Origin: Oscillospiraceae bacterium
Lineage (GTDB): Bacteria > Bacillota > Clostridia > Oscillospirales > Oscillospiraceae
DNA length: 64,000 bases
Direction of reading: 5' to 3'
Assembly (NCBI GenBank): GCA_017432615.1
Contig: JAFRIV010000015.1
Location: forward strand, 1 to 64,000
Shown piece by piece: positions 26,246 through 33,524 of this stretch (within the stretch, counting starts at the first letter, position 1; each line of letters opens with the position of its first letter). A model generated the notes under the pieces. That model did no database searches and had not been told where the DNA came from. It saw only the letters and a program-made list of their open reading frames with translations. The translations under genes and the position numbers were made by a program.

Positions 26246-27259
26246 ATGAATTTTGTTGTAGTGGATTTTGAGTGGAATCAGGCCATGCGCTCCAATTCCT
26301 CTGTCTTCGATCATATCCCGATCCGTCTCCATGGTGAGATCATTGAAATCGGCGCGGTTAAAATCAATGTGGATATGACTCTGGGAGAAGAATTCACCGT
26401 CGATGTACGCCCTGTCTATTTCCGCAAAATCCATCACACGGTAAAGAAGATCACCGGTTTTGACAAAGAAAGACTATCCAACGGAGTAAGTTTTCCGGAG
26501 GCTTTTGAACAGTTTCGTACCTTTTGCGGTGAGGATGTGATTTTCCTTACCTGGGGAAACGATGACAGAGGAATTTTTGAACAGAATGTGATCCTGCATG
26601 ATCTGGACTTTGACTGGATCGCAGATTGGATCAACCTGCAGCTGATCTATAACGTGCAGACCGGCGGAGATAAAAACCAGAAATCCCTTGTCGAGGCGAT
26701 GGAACACTTCGGCATTGAGCAGACACGTGTTGCCCATGACGCTCTTGGCGATGCCTACAACACGGCTCTCGTGTGCACACATCTGGATATGAAAGAGGGG
26801 ATGCGCACATATGACGAAGCGCCACGTATTCTTGCTTCACGCATGCCACATCCGGTAAAGGAAGTCTCGGAGAGCAATATGCCGGGTACTTTGGCGCATG
26901 ACGGATTCGGCCCGTATGAGAGCAAAGCCTCCGCTTTGGCTGATACAGCCGTCTCCTGCCCGCTTTGTCCCCATTGCGGCACCCTTTTGGAAGGCCTCAA
27001 ATGGGTAAACCAAGGAGATGGGAGATACATGAACATCTACTCCTGCCGGGAAGACGGAAGCTTTCTGGTGCGCATCCGTTTTCGGAAGGATACGGAGACC
27101 GGCGAAGTATATGCCAACCGCCTGATATATAACTGCGATGAAGAGATGACTGCTTTTTACAGAGAAAAATCCACCCAGGCGCGACGCCGCGGACGCGGGC
27201 GCAGAACGAGAAACAGCGTCACCTCTCTTCTGCGCAAACAACAGAGGAAGGAGCATTGA
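26246..27259 (+). CDS. DEDDh 3'-5' exonuclease with C-terminal zinc ribbon
   Basis: About 337 aa. The exonuclease domain has ExoI FVVVDFEWN (catalytic D and E), the middle segment LTWGNDDRGIF, and the ExoIII block HDALGDAYNTA (H and D), so all four acidic residues plus the histidine are present; KapD-like proteins are close relatives. From about residue 230 it adds CPLCPHCG and a later cysteine (SCREDG), a likely zinc ribbon, and ends in a very basic tail (RRRGRGRRTR) suited to nucleic-acid binding. The ATG at 26246 follows AAAGGTGG; an in-frame GTG at 26234 sits inside that site. Confidence 0.9.
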   Translation: MNFVVVDFEWNQAMRSNSSVFDHIPIRLHGEIIEIGAVKINVDMTLGEEFTVDVRPVYFRKIHHTVKKITGFDKERLSNGVSFPEAFEQFRTFCGEDVIFLTWGNDDRGIFEQNVILHDLDFDWIADWINLQLIYNVQTGGDKNQKSLVEAMEHFGIEQTRVAHDALGDAYNTALVCTHLDMKEGMRTYDEAPRILASRMPHPVKEVSESNMPGTLAHDGFGPYESKASALADTAVSCPLCPHCGTLLEGLKWVNQGDGRYMNIYSCREDGSFLVRIRFRKDTETGEVYANRLIYNCDEEMTAFYREKSTQARRRGRGRRTRNSVTSLLRKQQRKEH

Positions 27260-27260
27260 A

Positions 27261-28022
27261 ATGCCTCTGAACAGAATGCCGTTTATGAATATCTATCTGG
27301 ACAATATCACGACTTCGGAAGCCCTCGACTATATTGATACGTGGATTGCGGAACGTCGGATTGGCCAGATCATCACGCCGAATTGTGACCAAATCCTCCA
27401 GGTCGCACAAAATCCTGAGCTTAAGCCGATCTGGGATTCTGCCGAATTGCTTTTTGCTGACGGGCATCCGCTTCTCTGGTTCGCAAAATGGTACGGTACC
27501 CCTTTGAAAGAGAAGATCAACGGTTCTTCGTTTGTACCGGAGCTCTGCAGGCGCGCGGCGGAAAAAGGATATTCTATATTCCTGCTGGGTGCCGAACCGG
27601 GTGTTGCCGCAACGGCCGCAGAAAAGCTGAAAGTCACCTACCCCGGCATTCAGATAGCCGGCACCTATTCTCCTCCCTTTGGCTTTGAAAAGGACCCAGA
27701 AGAGATTGCCAAAATAAATGCCATGCTGAGGGATTCCCGTGCTGATATCCTGATTCTCGGATTCGGCGTTCCGAAGCAGGAAAAATTTGGCTACTATAAC
27801 ATGCACGAATACCAGATTCCCGTCACAATCAATGCCGGCGGTACCATTGACTTTATTGCCGGCAATAAAAAAAGAGCCCCGAAATGGATGGTTGACAGCG
27901 GTCTGGAATGGCTTTACCGGACTATACTGGAACCGAAGCGTGTCGGTAAGCGTGTGATCCGGGATCTTGCCATCTTCCCTATGGCGGTCAAATATCTTCC
28001 GGAGAAGAAAAAAATGCTTTGA
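27261..28022 (+). CDS. WecB/TagA/CpsF family glycosyltransferase
   Basis: 253-aa GT26 enzyme. Such enzymes add N-acetylmannosamine or a similar sugar to a polyprenyl-linked intermediate in teichoic acid or capsule synthesis. Signatures seen: TPNCDQILQVAQNPEL, LFADGHPLLWFAKWYG with the catalytic aspartate, FLLGAEPGVAATAAEKL, and GFGVPKQEKF...NAGGTIDFIAGNKKRAPKWM. AAGGAG precedes the ATG. It begins 1 bp after the exonuclease stop, so the two are coupled, but no other glycan genes are near. Confidence 0.95.
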   Translation: MPLNRMPFMNIYLDNITTSEALDYIDTWIAERRIGQIITPNCDQILQVAQNPELKPIWDSAELLFADGHPLLWFAKWYGTPLKEKINGSSFVPELCRRAAEKGYSIFLLGAEPGVAATAAEKLKVTYPGIQIAGTYSPPFGFEKDPEEIAKINAMLRDSRADILILGFGVPKQEKFGYYNMHEYQIPVTINAGGTIDFIAGNKKRAPKWMVDSGLEWLYRTILEPKRVGKRVIRDLAIFPMAVKYLPEKKKML

Positions 28023-28179
28023 AATAAAGCCCAACGAAACAGTCAGCTATCCGGCATTTAATGCAGGCTGTAAAAGGTAGATCCAGATTCGCCCATTTCC
28101 TTCACAGTCCGTTTAGACACATTGCACCACCGTTCTCTGCCTGGAATTGTTTTATTCATGAATTCTTCACAAAAAACAC

Positions 28180-28208
28180 TTGACATTTCACCTTACCTGT
28201 GATAGTCT
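28180..28208 (+). promoter_or_regulatory. Promoter of the initiator tRNA gene
   Basis: TTGACA (28180-28185), a 17-bp spacer and TAGTCT (28203-28208), 23 bp before the tRNA. The rest of the 28023-28230 gap holds no gene I can see. Confidence 0.8.
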
Positions 28209-28230
28209 ATCTATACTCAATTGAAGATAT

Positions 28231-28306
<76 letters not shown>

Positions 28307-28308
28307 CT

Positions 28309-28343
28309 AAAAAGGCCGGTTTCACATCGAAACCGGCCTTTTT
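28309..28343 (+). terminator. Element-borne terminator for the restored tRNA
   Basis: A perfect 15-bp stem AAAAAGGCCGGTTTC with its complement and a five-base loop, ending in TTTTT, three bases after the CCA. It replaces the original terminator, which was displaced to 34646. Confidence 0.9.
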
Positions 28344-28384
28344 CTGCACTTTTTGAGGAAAATACTTTTTCACAAATCCTCAAT

Positions 28385-28403
28385 AATTCAACTTTAATTC
28401 AAC
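28385..28403 (+). repeat. Left arm-type integrase sites
   Basis: Two direct copies of AATTCAAC (28385-28392 and 28396-28403), 11 bp apart, which is one helical turn. The same pair with the same 11-bp spacing and orientation occurs at the other end (34462-34469 and 34473-34480). Confidence 0.65.
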
Positions 28404-28416
28404 TCGCCCTTGAAAA

Positions 28417-29820
28417 TCATGCTTTTTTGAGAAAAATATCAGACAAAATATCGGCGTTGCGCTGGTCCGCTTCTTCGATGACATGAGCATAGATATTTGC
28501 TGTTGTGGATGGCTGCGCATGGCCGAGCCTCTTAGAGATCGAAATGGTATCGACGCCGTTAAAATAGAGCATGGAGGCCATTGTATGCCGGAAGCTGTGT
28601 GGATGGATATGGGGCAGACCGTGACGCTCTGAAAATTTGCTCATCCAATCGGTGACGGTATCCGGGTGCATGGGCTGGCCGTTGTCCTGGCAAAACAGAA
28701 AGCCTTGATCCAAGTAAAACTCCCCTACTTTTTTCTTGTGCTCTGCCTGATCCTTCTTCCACTCACGAAGGAGCTGCATTGTCTCAACTGGCAAGGTGAT
28801 CCAGCGCACGGAGGTTTCTGTTTTCGGCGTATCTTCATAGATGCCCCGATCAGCTGAGTATAGAACAGAGTTTTCGATGTGGATGCGATTTCCCTTGAAG
28901 TCAACCGCTGCCCATTTCAATCCAAGAATCTCTCCACGCCGAGCGCCGGTGATGAGGAATAAATGGACAAGTGTTTTCCACTTTAACGGCTCTTCCTCCA
29001 GCGCGTCTCTTATGGCGGCAACCTGGGCCGGCTGAAAATAGCTTGCTTTCCTCTTTTCCGCCTTAGGAAGCGCCAGAGTTGCCTTTGCTGCGACATTATA
29101 AGGAACAAGCCCCTCTTTGGTGGCGGCATCCAAAATAGAGGAAATCAGTCTGTGATGCTCCAACACTGTCTTGCTTGAAATGGTATCTCCTTGAATAATG
29201 GAAAGGAAGCACTTTTCATATTTGAGGCCGATTGCCTCCGCGATCTGCCGCGCTGTGTCGGCGCTTACGGTATCTCCCCGGACGGCTGCGGCCACAGTGG
29301 ACGGGGCAAGCCCTGTCTCCCTGGCGATAGCTGCGCGGCTCAGTTTCTTTTCCTTTAGGACGGCTGCAAGGTCAATCTTTGACTTTGCCTTATCAATGGC
29401 GGCCTTGTTGCCGCTCTCCTGGAGCTTTGTGTACAGATCGTTCAGATCTTCCGCGCTGAGGTTTTTGAGCTTTATGTGGCCGATCTCCGGATAAATCCTT
29501 GTTGTCAGCTCCTTATACCGGTTTGCTGTGCTATGCTTTATCTTGCCGGTTTTCTCCTTCATGGCGATTACACGATTGCAATAAACGTCGAATCGTTCCC
29601 TTGTGTCTGTAGCAGTTCCCTCTTTGCATCCCTTTTCAAAGGTCGCGGCGAAAGCCTCGGCCTTTTTTCTTGCGCTTTTTTCCGTCCAGCCTGGGGAAAC
29701 ATCAAATGTTGCTGTCCACGGTTTGAGCTGCTTCCCATCGGCGTCCCGGCCTCTGAAAACCCGAATGCTATAGGAGATCAGCTTTCCGTTTTTATCTCTG
29801 CGCTCTTGAATGTTCGCCAT
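28417..29820 (-). CDS. int: Tyrosine integrase with embedded helix-turn-helix
   Basis: 467-aa site-specific recombinase that should catalyse integration and excision at the tRNA. Domains: an N-terminal AP2-like arm-binding part (about 1-65), a core-binding domain (about 70-250) and a catalytic domain (about 260-467). The active site is complete: R294 in TGARRGE, K333, H408 and R411 in HSFRH, H434 in LGHAQ, and Y444 in IYAHV. An XRE-like helix-turn-helix (about 150-203, SRAAIARETGLAPSTVAAAVRG) is inserted in the core-binding domain, which is longer than usual. Its gene starts inside the repressor gene's 3' end (29-bp overlap). Confidence 0.95.
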   Translation of the reverse strand: MANIQERRDKNGKLISYSIRVFRGRDADGKQLKPWTATFDVSPGWTEKSARKKAEAFAATFEKGCKEGTATDTRERFDVYCNRVIAMKEKTGKIKHSTANRYKELTTRIYPEIGHIKLKNLSAEDLNDLYTKLQESGNKAAIDKAKSKIDLAAVLKEKKLSRAAIARETGLAPSTVAAAVRGDTVSADTARQIAEAIGLKYEKCFLSIIQGDTISSKTVLEHHRLISSILDAATKEGLVPYNVAAKATLALPKAEKRKASYFQPAQVAAIRDALEEEPLKWKTLVHLFLITGARRGEILGLKWAAVDFKGNRIHIENSVLYSADRGIYEDTPKTETSVRWITLPVETMQLLREWKKDQAEHKKKVGEFYLDQGFLFCQDNGQPMHPDTVTDWMSKFSERHGLPHIHPHSFRHTMASMLYFNGVDTISISKRLGHAQPSTTANIYAHVIEEADQRNADILSDIFLKKA

Positions 29821-30493
29821 TTTCTTCCCCTTCCCCTTTATCCAACGCCTCTTCCTTAAGCAGATGCAGCGCCCTAAGCTTTTCTCTTGCCTTCATATAG
29901 TCTTGGATGTATCCGGACAACGCTTCCTGTGCCTCCAAGATACAACTTTTTGTATCAACCTCCCAGCTACGGAGATTTGGGTACTCCAGCACTGGCGAGT
30001 TTTGCCCGGGATTATCCTGGTAGTTTCTAAGCAACTCGGAAACCGCTACCAGGGCCAAACGAAGTTTAACGAGACTATCAATAATCTTTTCTCCTTCATC
30101 TGAGCATAGTAAATCATTTATGGCATTCAAGAAGTTAAAGGATTCAGAGTGTGTAAATGAATCCATATTGTCACTGTTGACCTTGTGCCTGTGTAGTGCA
30201 TCTATCGCCTCTCTGCTTAGTCCTGTGATCTCCTGAGCGCCCTGGATTGAGACGTTAGGCGAGCTATGATCCGAAAGGCCAAGTAGATAATCAACTGAGA
30301 TATTATAGACCTGAGAAATCTTAATCAATGAATTGAGGCGAATATCTGATTTTCCCAAAAGCCAGTTGTTTACAGCGTCACGCTTTTCTAATCCAATCGA
30401 ATGAGCAAAATCTGTTACTCCCTGGTTTCCCATGAGTTCATTATTTATCACTCTGGCAACATTCTCCATTATAGACGGTTCTACACGCTCCAT
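29792..30493 (-). CDS. XRE-family repressor of the element
   Basis: 233 aa. The N-terminal helix-turn-helix spans about residues 25-75 (GVTDFAHSIGLEKRDAVNNWLLGKSDIRLNSLIKISQVYNISVDYLLG). The remaining 150 residues are helical and end in an acidic, coiled part; no LexA-type autocleavage motif is visible. It is divergent from the excisionase-side genes and cotranscribed with int, the usual position for an element repressor that also controls int. Confidence 0.9.
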   Translation of the reverse strand: MERVEPSIMENVARVINNELMGNQGVTDFAHSIGLEKRDAVNNWLLGKSDIRLNSLIKISQVYNISVDYLLGLSDHSSPNVSIQGAQEITGLSREAIDALHRHKVNSDNMDSFTHSESFNFLNAINDLLCSDEGEKIIDSLVKLRLALVAVSELLRNYQDNPGQNSPVLEYPNLRSWEVDTKSCILEAQEALSGYIQDYMKAREKLRALHLLKEEALDKGEGEENGEHSRAQR

Positions 30494-30530
30494 AGGTTAT
30501 CCCGCTCCCTTTCTTTATCTTTTACACGTT

Positions 30531-30608
30531 TTTAATTCGTTCGTGTATTTACGCTTGCAATCTATGTGCTATCTGCTATACTACACATGATAGCACCAAG
30601 CGTGTAAA
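30531..30608. promoter_or_regulatory. Divergent control region of the element
   Basis: A plus-strand promoter TTGCAA (30555-30560), a 16-bp spacer and TATACT (30577-30582, with TGC extension) drives the excisionase-side genes. TTTACACG (30531-30538) and its complement CGTGTAAA (30601-30608) flank the promoter, and a related ATTCGTTCGTGTA lies between them. These are candidate operators for the XRE protein; the binding is inferred. Confidence 0.65.
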
Positions 30609-30641
30609 AAGTCAAGGTAGAAGAGAACAGGAGGGGAAAAG

Positions 30642-30821
30642 TTGGAGAAAAATGCGCTGAGTGATGCCGCCAGAAAAGTGCAGCGTGATTACAAACGTGC
30701 CTATATGCGTGAGTGGCGGGCAAAAAACAAGGACAAGGTTGCGGCCAATAATCGCCGGTATTGGGAACGGCGTGCCGCTAAGGTAGCTGAAAAGGAGAAC
30801 GCGAATGAGGGTGAATCCTGA
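30642..30821 (+). CDS. Arg/Lys-rich small protein
   Basis: 59 aa from a TTG start, with GGAGGGG seven bases upstream. The sequence is strongly basic and helical (QRDYKRAYMREWRAKNKDKV, NNRRYWERRAAK), suggesting nucleic-acid binding. First gene after the divergent promoter. It overlaps the next gene by 17 bp. Not assigned to a family. A role in excision or regulation is possible from position only. Confidence 0.75.
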   Translation: MEKNALSDAARKVQRDYKRAYMREWRAKNKDKVAANNRRYWERRAAKVAEKENANEGES

Positions 30822-31023
30822 CTTCCCGACGATCCGCCAGGCGGCGGCTATGGACATTCTGAGTGAATCGGCGTTGAGAACTATGTACAGACGCGGTGAG
30901 CTGCCCGGTTTCTTTGTCGGTAATCATTTTCACATCAACCGGCGTTTGCTATTGGAGCAGCTTGACGCACAGAGCCGTGCGAACACTGAGAATACAGCTG
31001 CGCCTTTACGCATAGCGCGGTAA
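30805..31023 (+). CDS. Excisionase-like helix-turn-helix protein
   Basis: 72 aa with the pattern of the excisionase/MerR-like small DNA-binding family: FPTIRQAAAMDILSESALRTMYRRGELPGFFVGNHFHINRRLLLEQLD. Such proteins bend att DNA and set the direction of recombination. AAGGAG precedes the ATG, which lies inside the end of the upstream gene. Position opposite the repressor and near int fits the role. Confidence 0.85.
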   Translation: MRVNPDFPTIRQAAAMDILSESALRTMYRRGELPGFFVGNHFHINRRLLLEQLDAQSRANTENTAAPLRIAR

Positions 31024-31110
31024 AAGACGGAAGCGCACGGGAAGGGATTGTGAAGGATTTGCGCTCAACCTGGGCGTGTGACGGTGTGGGAGGATTATCG
31101 GAGGACATGA

Positions 31111-31509
31111 TTATGTACATACCTGAGTAGCGTCGCGGCAAATCTGCTTTTTGATAAGAGCGGCAACGTGAAGGATGAAGAACGGGAAAGACTTGGATGG
31201 GAAGCACGAGAGTTTTTCATGTTCTGTTATGAATTGGATGTACCCCATTTGTGTATTGAGAATCCGACGCCGTTATCACATTTCGGCCTGCCGTACTTTG
31301 TGCAGACAATCCAGCCCTTTCAATTTGGAGACCCTTTCAAAAAGAGAACTTGTCTGTGGTTAAGAGGGCTGCCGCTCTTGCGGAAGACGCAATATGTCGA
31401 GCCTATATGCTCATGGGTAGAGAGGACAAGCAGCAGCACAATAAGAGCAAGGACGTTTCCGGGGATTGCTGCGGCTATGGCGGATCAATGGAGCCAGTTT
31501 GTAACCTAA
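31111..31509 (+). pseudogene. N-terminally truncated phage-type DNA methylase homologue
   Basis: An open frame of about 132 codons after a stop at 31108. It matches the C-terminal half of a phage protein family related to cytosine methyltransferases: NLLFDKSGNVKDEER, the block LCIENPTPLSHFG, QTIQPFQFGDPFKKRTCLWLRGLPLL and the terminal RARTFPGIAAAMADQW. The N-terminal part with the cofactor-binding motif is missing. A GTG at 31168 could start a 113-aa product but has no good binding site. A 26-codon frame just upstream (about 31050-31130) may be debris of the same event. Likely non-functional. Confidence 0.75.
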
Positions 31510-31658
31510 ACCTGGATGAGCTGGAGCGGCTGCACGATCTGACAGAACGGTCGATCCTGGAGAGCCGGTATGTCCTGGCTGATCTGCAAGAGCTGGAAGA
31601 CGAAGGAGCTGGCCGGGGTGGTCAGCTCCTTTTGCTATGCTGCAACGGGAATTGCTAA
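31488..31658 (+). CDS. Small leucine-rich coiled-coil protein
   Basis: 56 aa starting MEPVCNLNLDELERLHDL. The core (LDELERLHDLTERSILESRYVLADLQELE) is a short amphipathic helix or coiled coil. It overlaps the end of the methylase remnant. A terminator-like hairpin (31603-31633) lies within its last codons, so the true 3' end of the message is uncertain. A related module recurs at 34343-34440. Weak ribosome binding site; function unknown. Confidence 0.5.
   Translation: MEPVCNLNLDELERLHDLTERSILESRYVLADLQELEDEGAGRGGQLLLLCCNGNC
31603..31633 (+). terminator. Terminator-like hairpin
   Basis: AAGGAGCTG / CAGCTCCTT with an eleven-base loop, followed by only two to four T. It overlaps the 3' end of the preceding small gene. 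Confidence 0.55.
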
Positions 31659-31681
31659 TTAACAATTCTGCGGGAAAAAAA

Positions 31682-31882
31682 TTAGTCCTGGGGCGCGGCC
31701 TTTGTCATGCCGCTCTCTATGGCTGCGTCAATGGCTGCATTGATGAACTCATTGACGGATGAGAATCCGTGTTCCTTGCGGTAGGCGTCTATTGCTTCCT
31801 TCTTCCCCTTTGGGGTGGTCAGGTTGATCCTGTCGAGCTTTTCTGTGATCCAGGCATTTTTATAGGCGGTTTTGCCTCCCAT
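31682..31882 (-). CDS. Ribbon-helix-helix regulator
   Basis: 66 aa from an ATG preceded by AAAGGAGG at ideal spacing; an upstream in-frame ATG at 31930 would be almost leaderless. The sequence KNAWITEKLDRINLTTPKGKKEAIDAYRKEHGFSSVNEFINAAIDAAI has the beta strand (DRINLTTP), helix A and helix B (SVNEFINAAI) of Arc/MetJ-type DNA-binding proteins. It sits beside three perfect palindromes that cover its own promoter and a divergent one, so autoregulation is very likely. No toxin gene is adjacent. Confidence 0.85.
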   Translation of the reverse strand: MGGKTAYKNAWITEKLDRINLTTPKGKKEAIDAYRKEHGFSSVNEFINAAIDAAIESGMTKAAPQD

Positions 31883-31939
31883 GTAATCATCCTCCTTTGG
31901 GAGCGGGTATATAAAAGCCCTCTTCTCCATTATGGCAAT

Positions 31940-31968
31940 ATTATATACTGTTTTTCAATCTTGCGCAA
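31940..31968 (-). promoter_or_regulatory. Promoter of the ribbon-helix-helix gene
   Basis: Minus strand TTGCGC (31963-31968), a 17-bp spacer and TATAAT (31940-31945). Its -35 lies inside the first palindrome. Confidence 0.7.
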
Positions 31969-32056
31969 GATGCATTATGCACAAAAATAGGGCGTAAAAA
32001 GCTAATTATCTTGCGCAAGATTTGTTTATTCTGTCAATTGTAATCTTGCGCAAGAT
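31958..32056. promoter_or_regulatory. Three identical palindromic operators
   Basis: ATCTTGCGCAAGAT occurs three times without a mismatch: 31958-31971, 32008-32021 and 32043-32056, with 50 and 35 bp between starts. The first covers the -35 of the minus-strand promoter, the third fills the spacer of the plus-strand promoter, and the second lies between them. This is the layout of an operator array for a dimeric repressor, most simply the ribbon-helix-helix protein. Confidence 0.85.
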
Positions 32057-32066
32057 TTGTTATAAT
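32038..32066 (+). promoter_or_regulatory. Divergent promoter of the element's right-hand genes
   Basis: TTGTAA (32038-32043), a 17-bp spacer occupied by the third palindrome, and TATAAT (32061-32066). It faces the small-gene cluster and has a leader of about 250 nt before the first clear gene at 32318. Confidence 0.8.
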
Positions 32067-32089
32067 CCATAATGTAAGGAGGACAAGGG

Positions 32090-32200
32090 AAGTCAAGGCA
32101 GACGAAAGTAGGCCCGGCGATAGCGGTCCAGGCGGCCACGGCTGCGGGATACGGTCAAAGGTACGGCGAGAAGCCAGCCGAAACCAAGAAGGCCAGATAA
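32090..32200 (+). pseudogene. 36-codon frame with ideal ribosome site but no start codon
   Basis: AGGAGG (32077-32082) is followed at seven bases by AAG instead of ATG, then SRQTKVGPAIAVQAATAAGYGQ and so on to TAA at 32198. The composition (alanine-rich, ending GEKPAETKKAR) looks coding. No ATG, GTG or TTG occurs near the expected position. One base change would explain the loss. The rest of the 32067-32317 leader shows only a ten-codon frame (from about 32301) overlapping the next start. Confidence 0.4.
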
Positions 32201-32317
32201 GAGCGGACACGGATAAGGGAGATTGGGATTGCAAGAGGGCATAGATACTTAAACAGCCGGCCGCCGCTTCCCTCCTACAAACAACAGGAGACACCAAAAC
32301 ATGAAGGAGGTAAAACA

Positions 32318-32644
32318 ATGCGTTACGATCTGAGAGCGATCATGCTGAGGGCCTGGAGGCTCTACCGTGAGGGCAAGGGCAGCTTTGCCGAGTGCCTGCA
32401 TCGGGCATGGATCAGCGAAAAGGCCGCGCCGGTGAACGCCGAGCGCATCCAGGAAGCGAAACAGGCGGCTGGGATCACCGAAGAGACAAATACCTGGTAC
32501 GGCTGGAAGCAGCTTGGCTTTGAAGTGATCCACGGCAGCAAGGCCCTTTTCGGGTGCGATCTGATCCACGGCAGCAAGGGCGACGGTGCGATCTACAAGG
32601 CCCGTTTCTTTGGGGCCAGCCAGGTCCAGGCGATCCCAGCATAA
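32318..32644 (+). CDS. Hypothetical protein of the element
   Basis: 108 aa. It begins MRYDLRAIMLRAWRLYREGKGSFAECLHRAW, a helical part, and continues with two similar motifs, VIHGSKALFGCDLIHGSK, then KGDGAIYKARFFGASQVQ. Similar proteins are, to my knowledge, common on integrative elements of gut Bacillota, but no activity is known to me. AAGGAGGT lies seven bases before the ATG. It is the first convincing gene after the operator-controlled promoter. Confidence 0.8.
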   Translation: MRYDLRAIMLRAWRLYREGKGSFAECLHRAWISEKAAPVNAERIQEAKQAAGITEETNTWYGWKQLGFEVIHGSKALFGCDLIHGSKGDGAIYKARFFGASQVQAIPA

Positions 32645-32763
32645 GGAAAGGCCACATATCCGAGCGCCGGCAAGCTGAACGGATATGCAGCCGAGTGACC
32701 ACACAAGGGAGGTCGAGCCGATTATAGCACGGCCTCCCCTATCAAATCAATATGGAGGTGCTT

Positions 32764-32832
32764 ATGATTCGGAAAATCATTTATGTAATCAACATGCTGC
32801 GGATTCTGTGGGAGGAAGGTGAGCCGATATGA
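32764..32832 (+). CDS. 22-residue peptide gene coupled to the next gene
   Basis: MIRKIIYVINMLRILWEEGEPI, with TGGAGGTG six bases before the ATG. Its stop overlaps the next start (ATGA at 32829-32832). The peptide is hydrophobic with basic ends. It may act mainly as a translational coupling leader. Confidence 0.5.
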   Translation: MIRKIIYVINMLRILWEEGEPI

Positions 32833-33011
32833 AGCCCTGTATCTTATCCGCGATCACGGAGGCCGGATTTCATGCAAACATCATCCGGGCGCTGCTGGAG
32901 GCGGCCACGGCCACGGAGTTGCAAGAGAACGCTGAGGCATTCATGATCTGCTGCAAAGAGCATATAGGCCCGCTCCTGGAGGATTTACAGGCAATAGAGG
33001 AGGGATTGTGA
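32829..33011 (+). CDS. Small helical protein of the element
   Basis: 60 aa, MKPCILSAITEAGFHANIIRALLEAATATELQENAEAFMICCKEH and so on. All-helical prediction with three cysteines and an acidic end; not assigned. GGAGGAAGGTGAG precedes the ATG. It overlaps its neighbours on both sides (ATGA upstream, TGATG downstream), which supports a real coupled gene. Confidence 0.65.
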   Translation: MKPCILSAITEAGFHANIIRALLEAATATELQENAEAFMICCKEHIGPLLEDLQAIEEGL

Positions 33012-33163
33012 TGGGCGCCGCAATCAGAATTTCAGACAAGTTCCTCAAATCTGAGGATTACTGTTCACAACACGCTGCTACAAAAAACCAGTATCTTGCT
33101 ATGCTGCTGGAAGCAGATAAAGACCGAGTATGCAGGTTTGGGATGACAGACTGTAAAATATGA
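33011..33163 (+). CDS. 50-residue protein of the element
   Basis: 50 aa from ATG at 33011, one base into the previous stop (TGATG). MGAAIRISDKFLKSEDYCSQHAATKNQYLAMLLEADKDRV and a C-terminus with two cysteines. GAGGAGGGATTG upstream is a usable binding site. Function unknown. Confidence 0.55.
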   Translation: MGAAIRISDKFLKSEDYCSQHAATKNQYLAMLLEADKDRVCRFGMTDCKI

Positions 33164-33179
33164 TCTTTCTGAGCTGGGT

Positions 33180-33524
33180 ATGTATTCGCGGACGTTTAAG
33201 CTTCTGAGAGCCGGATTGATTACAAGGGTAGACAAATCCACCTATAAGGTGCGTGTGATCCGGGGCACGAATGGCCGGGAGATACCGAAAGATTATTTCC
33301 TGTCGGATTGGTTTCTGAGCCTTTCGCCCTATGGCCGGATGGTATATCTCACAATGGATATTAAGGCCGGGGAGCGCCGGATGGTGAGATACACGGTAAG
33401 GGAGATAAGAGAATACGGTTTCGCTCCCAAAACATTCTATGCAGCGATCAACGGCGAGTTGATCAATGCCGGCCTTGTGGAACGGATCGGATCGGCGGCT
33501 TACAGGTTGAAGGAGGTGACGTGA
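33180..33524 (+). CDS. Winged-helix-like protein A (replication-initiator-like)
   Basis: 114 aa. The middle (DWFLSLSPYGRMVYLTMDIKAGERRMVRYTVREIREYGFAPKTFYAAINGELINAGLVERIGSAAYRLKEV) reads like a winged helix and is related to the next gene. The pattern (short strand, helix, GLVERIG) is reminiscent of the N-terminal domain of plasmid RepA-type initiators, but this is a weak comparison. It overlaps the next gene at TGATG. Confidence 0.7.
   Translation: MYSRTFKLLRAGLITRVDKSTYKVRVIRGTNGREIPKDYFLSDWFLSLSPYGRMVYLTMDIKAGERRMVRYTVREIREYGFAPKTFYAAINGELINAGLVERIGSAAYRLKEVT

Noticed and set aside
31350..31487. N-terminal extension of the small coiled-coil gene
   Set aside because: This part overlaps the conserved C-terminus of the methylase remnant in another frame and has no protein-like features; the start at 31488 is preferred.
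31682..31882. Antitoxin of a toxin-antitoxin pair
   Set aside because: The ribbon-helix-helix protein is antitoxin-like in size, but no toxin-like gene is adjacent and the next genes face away or have other features.
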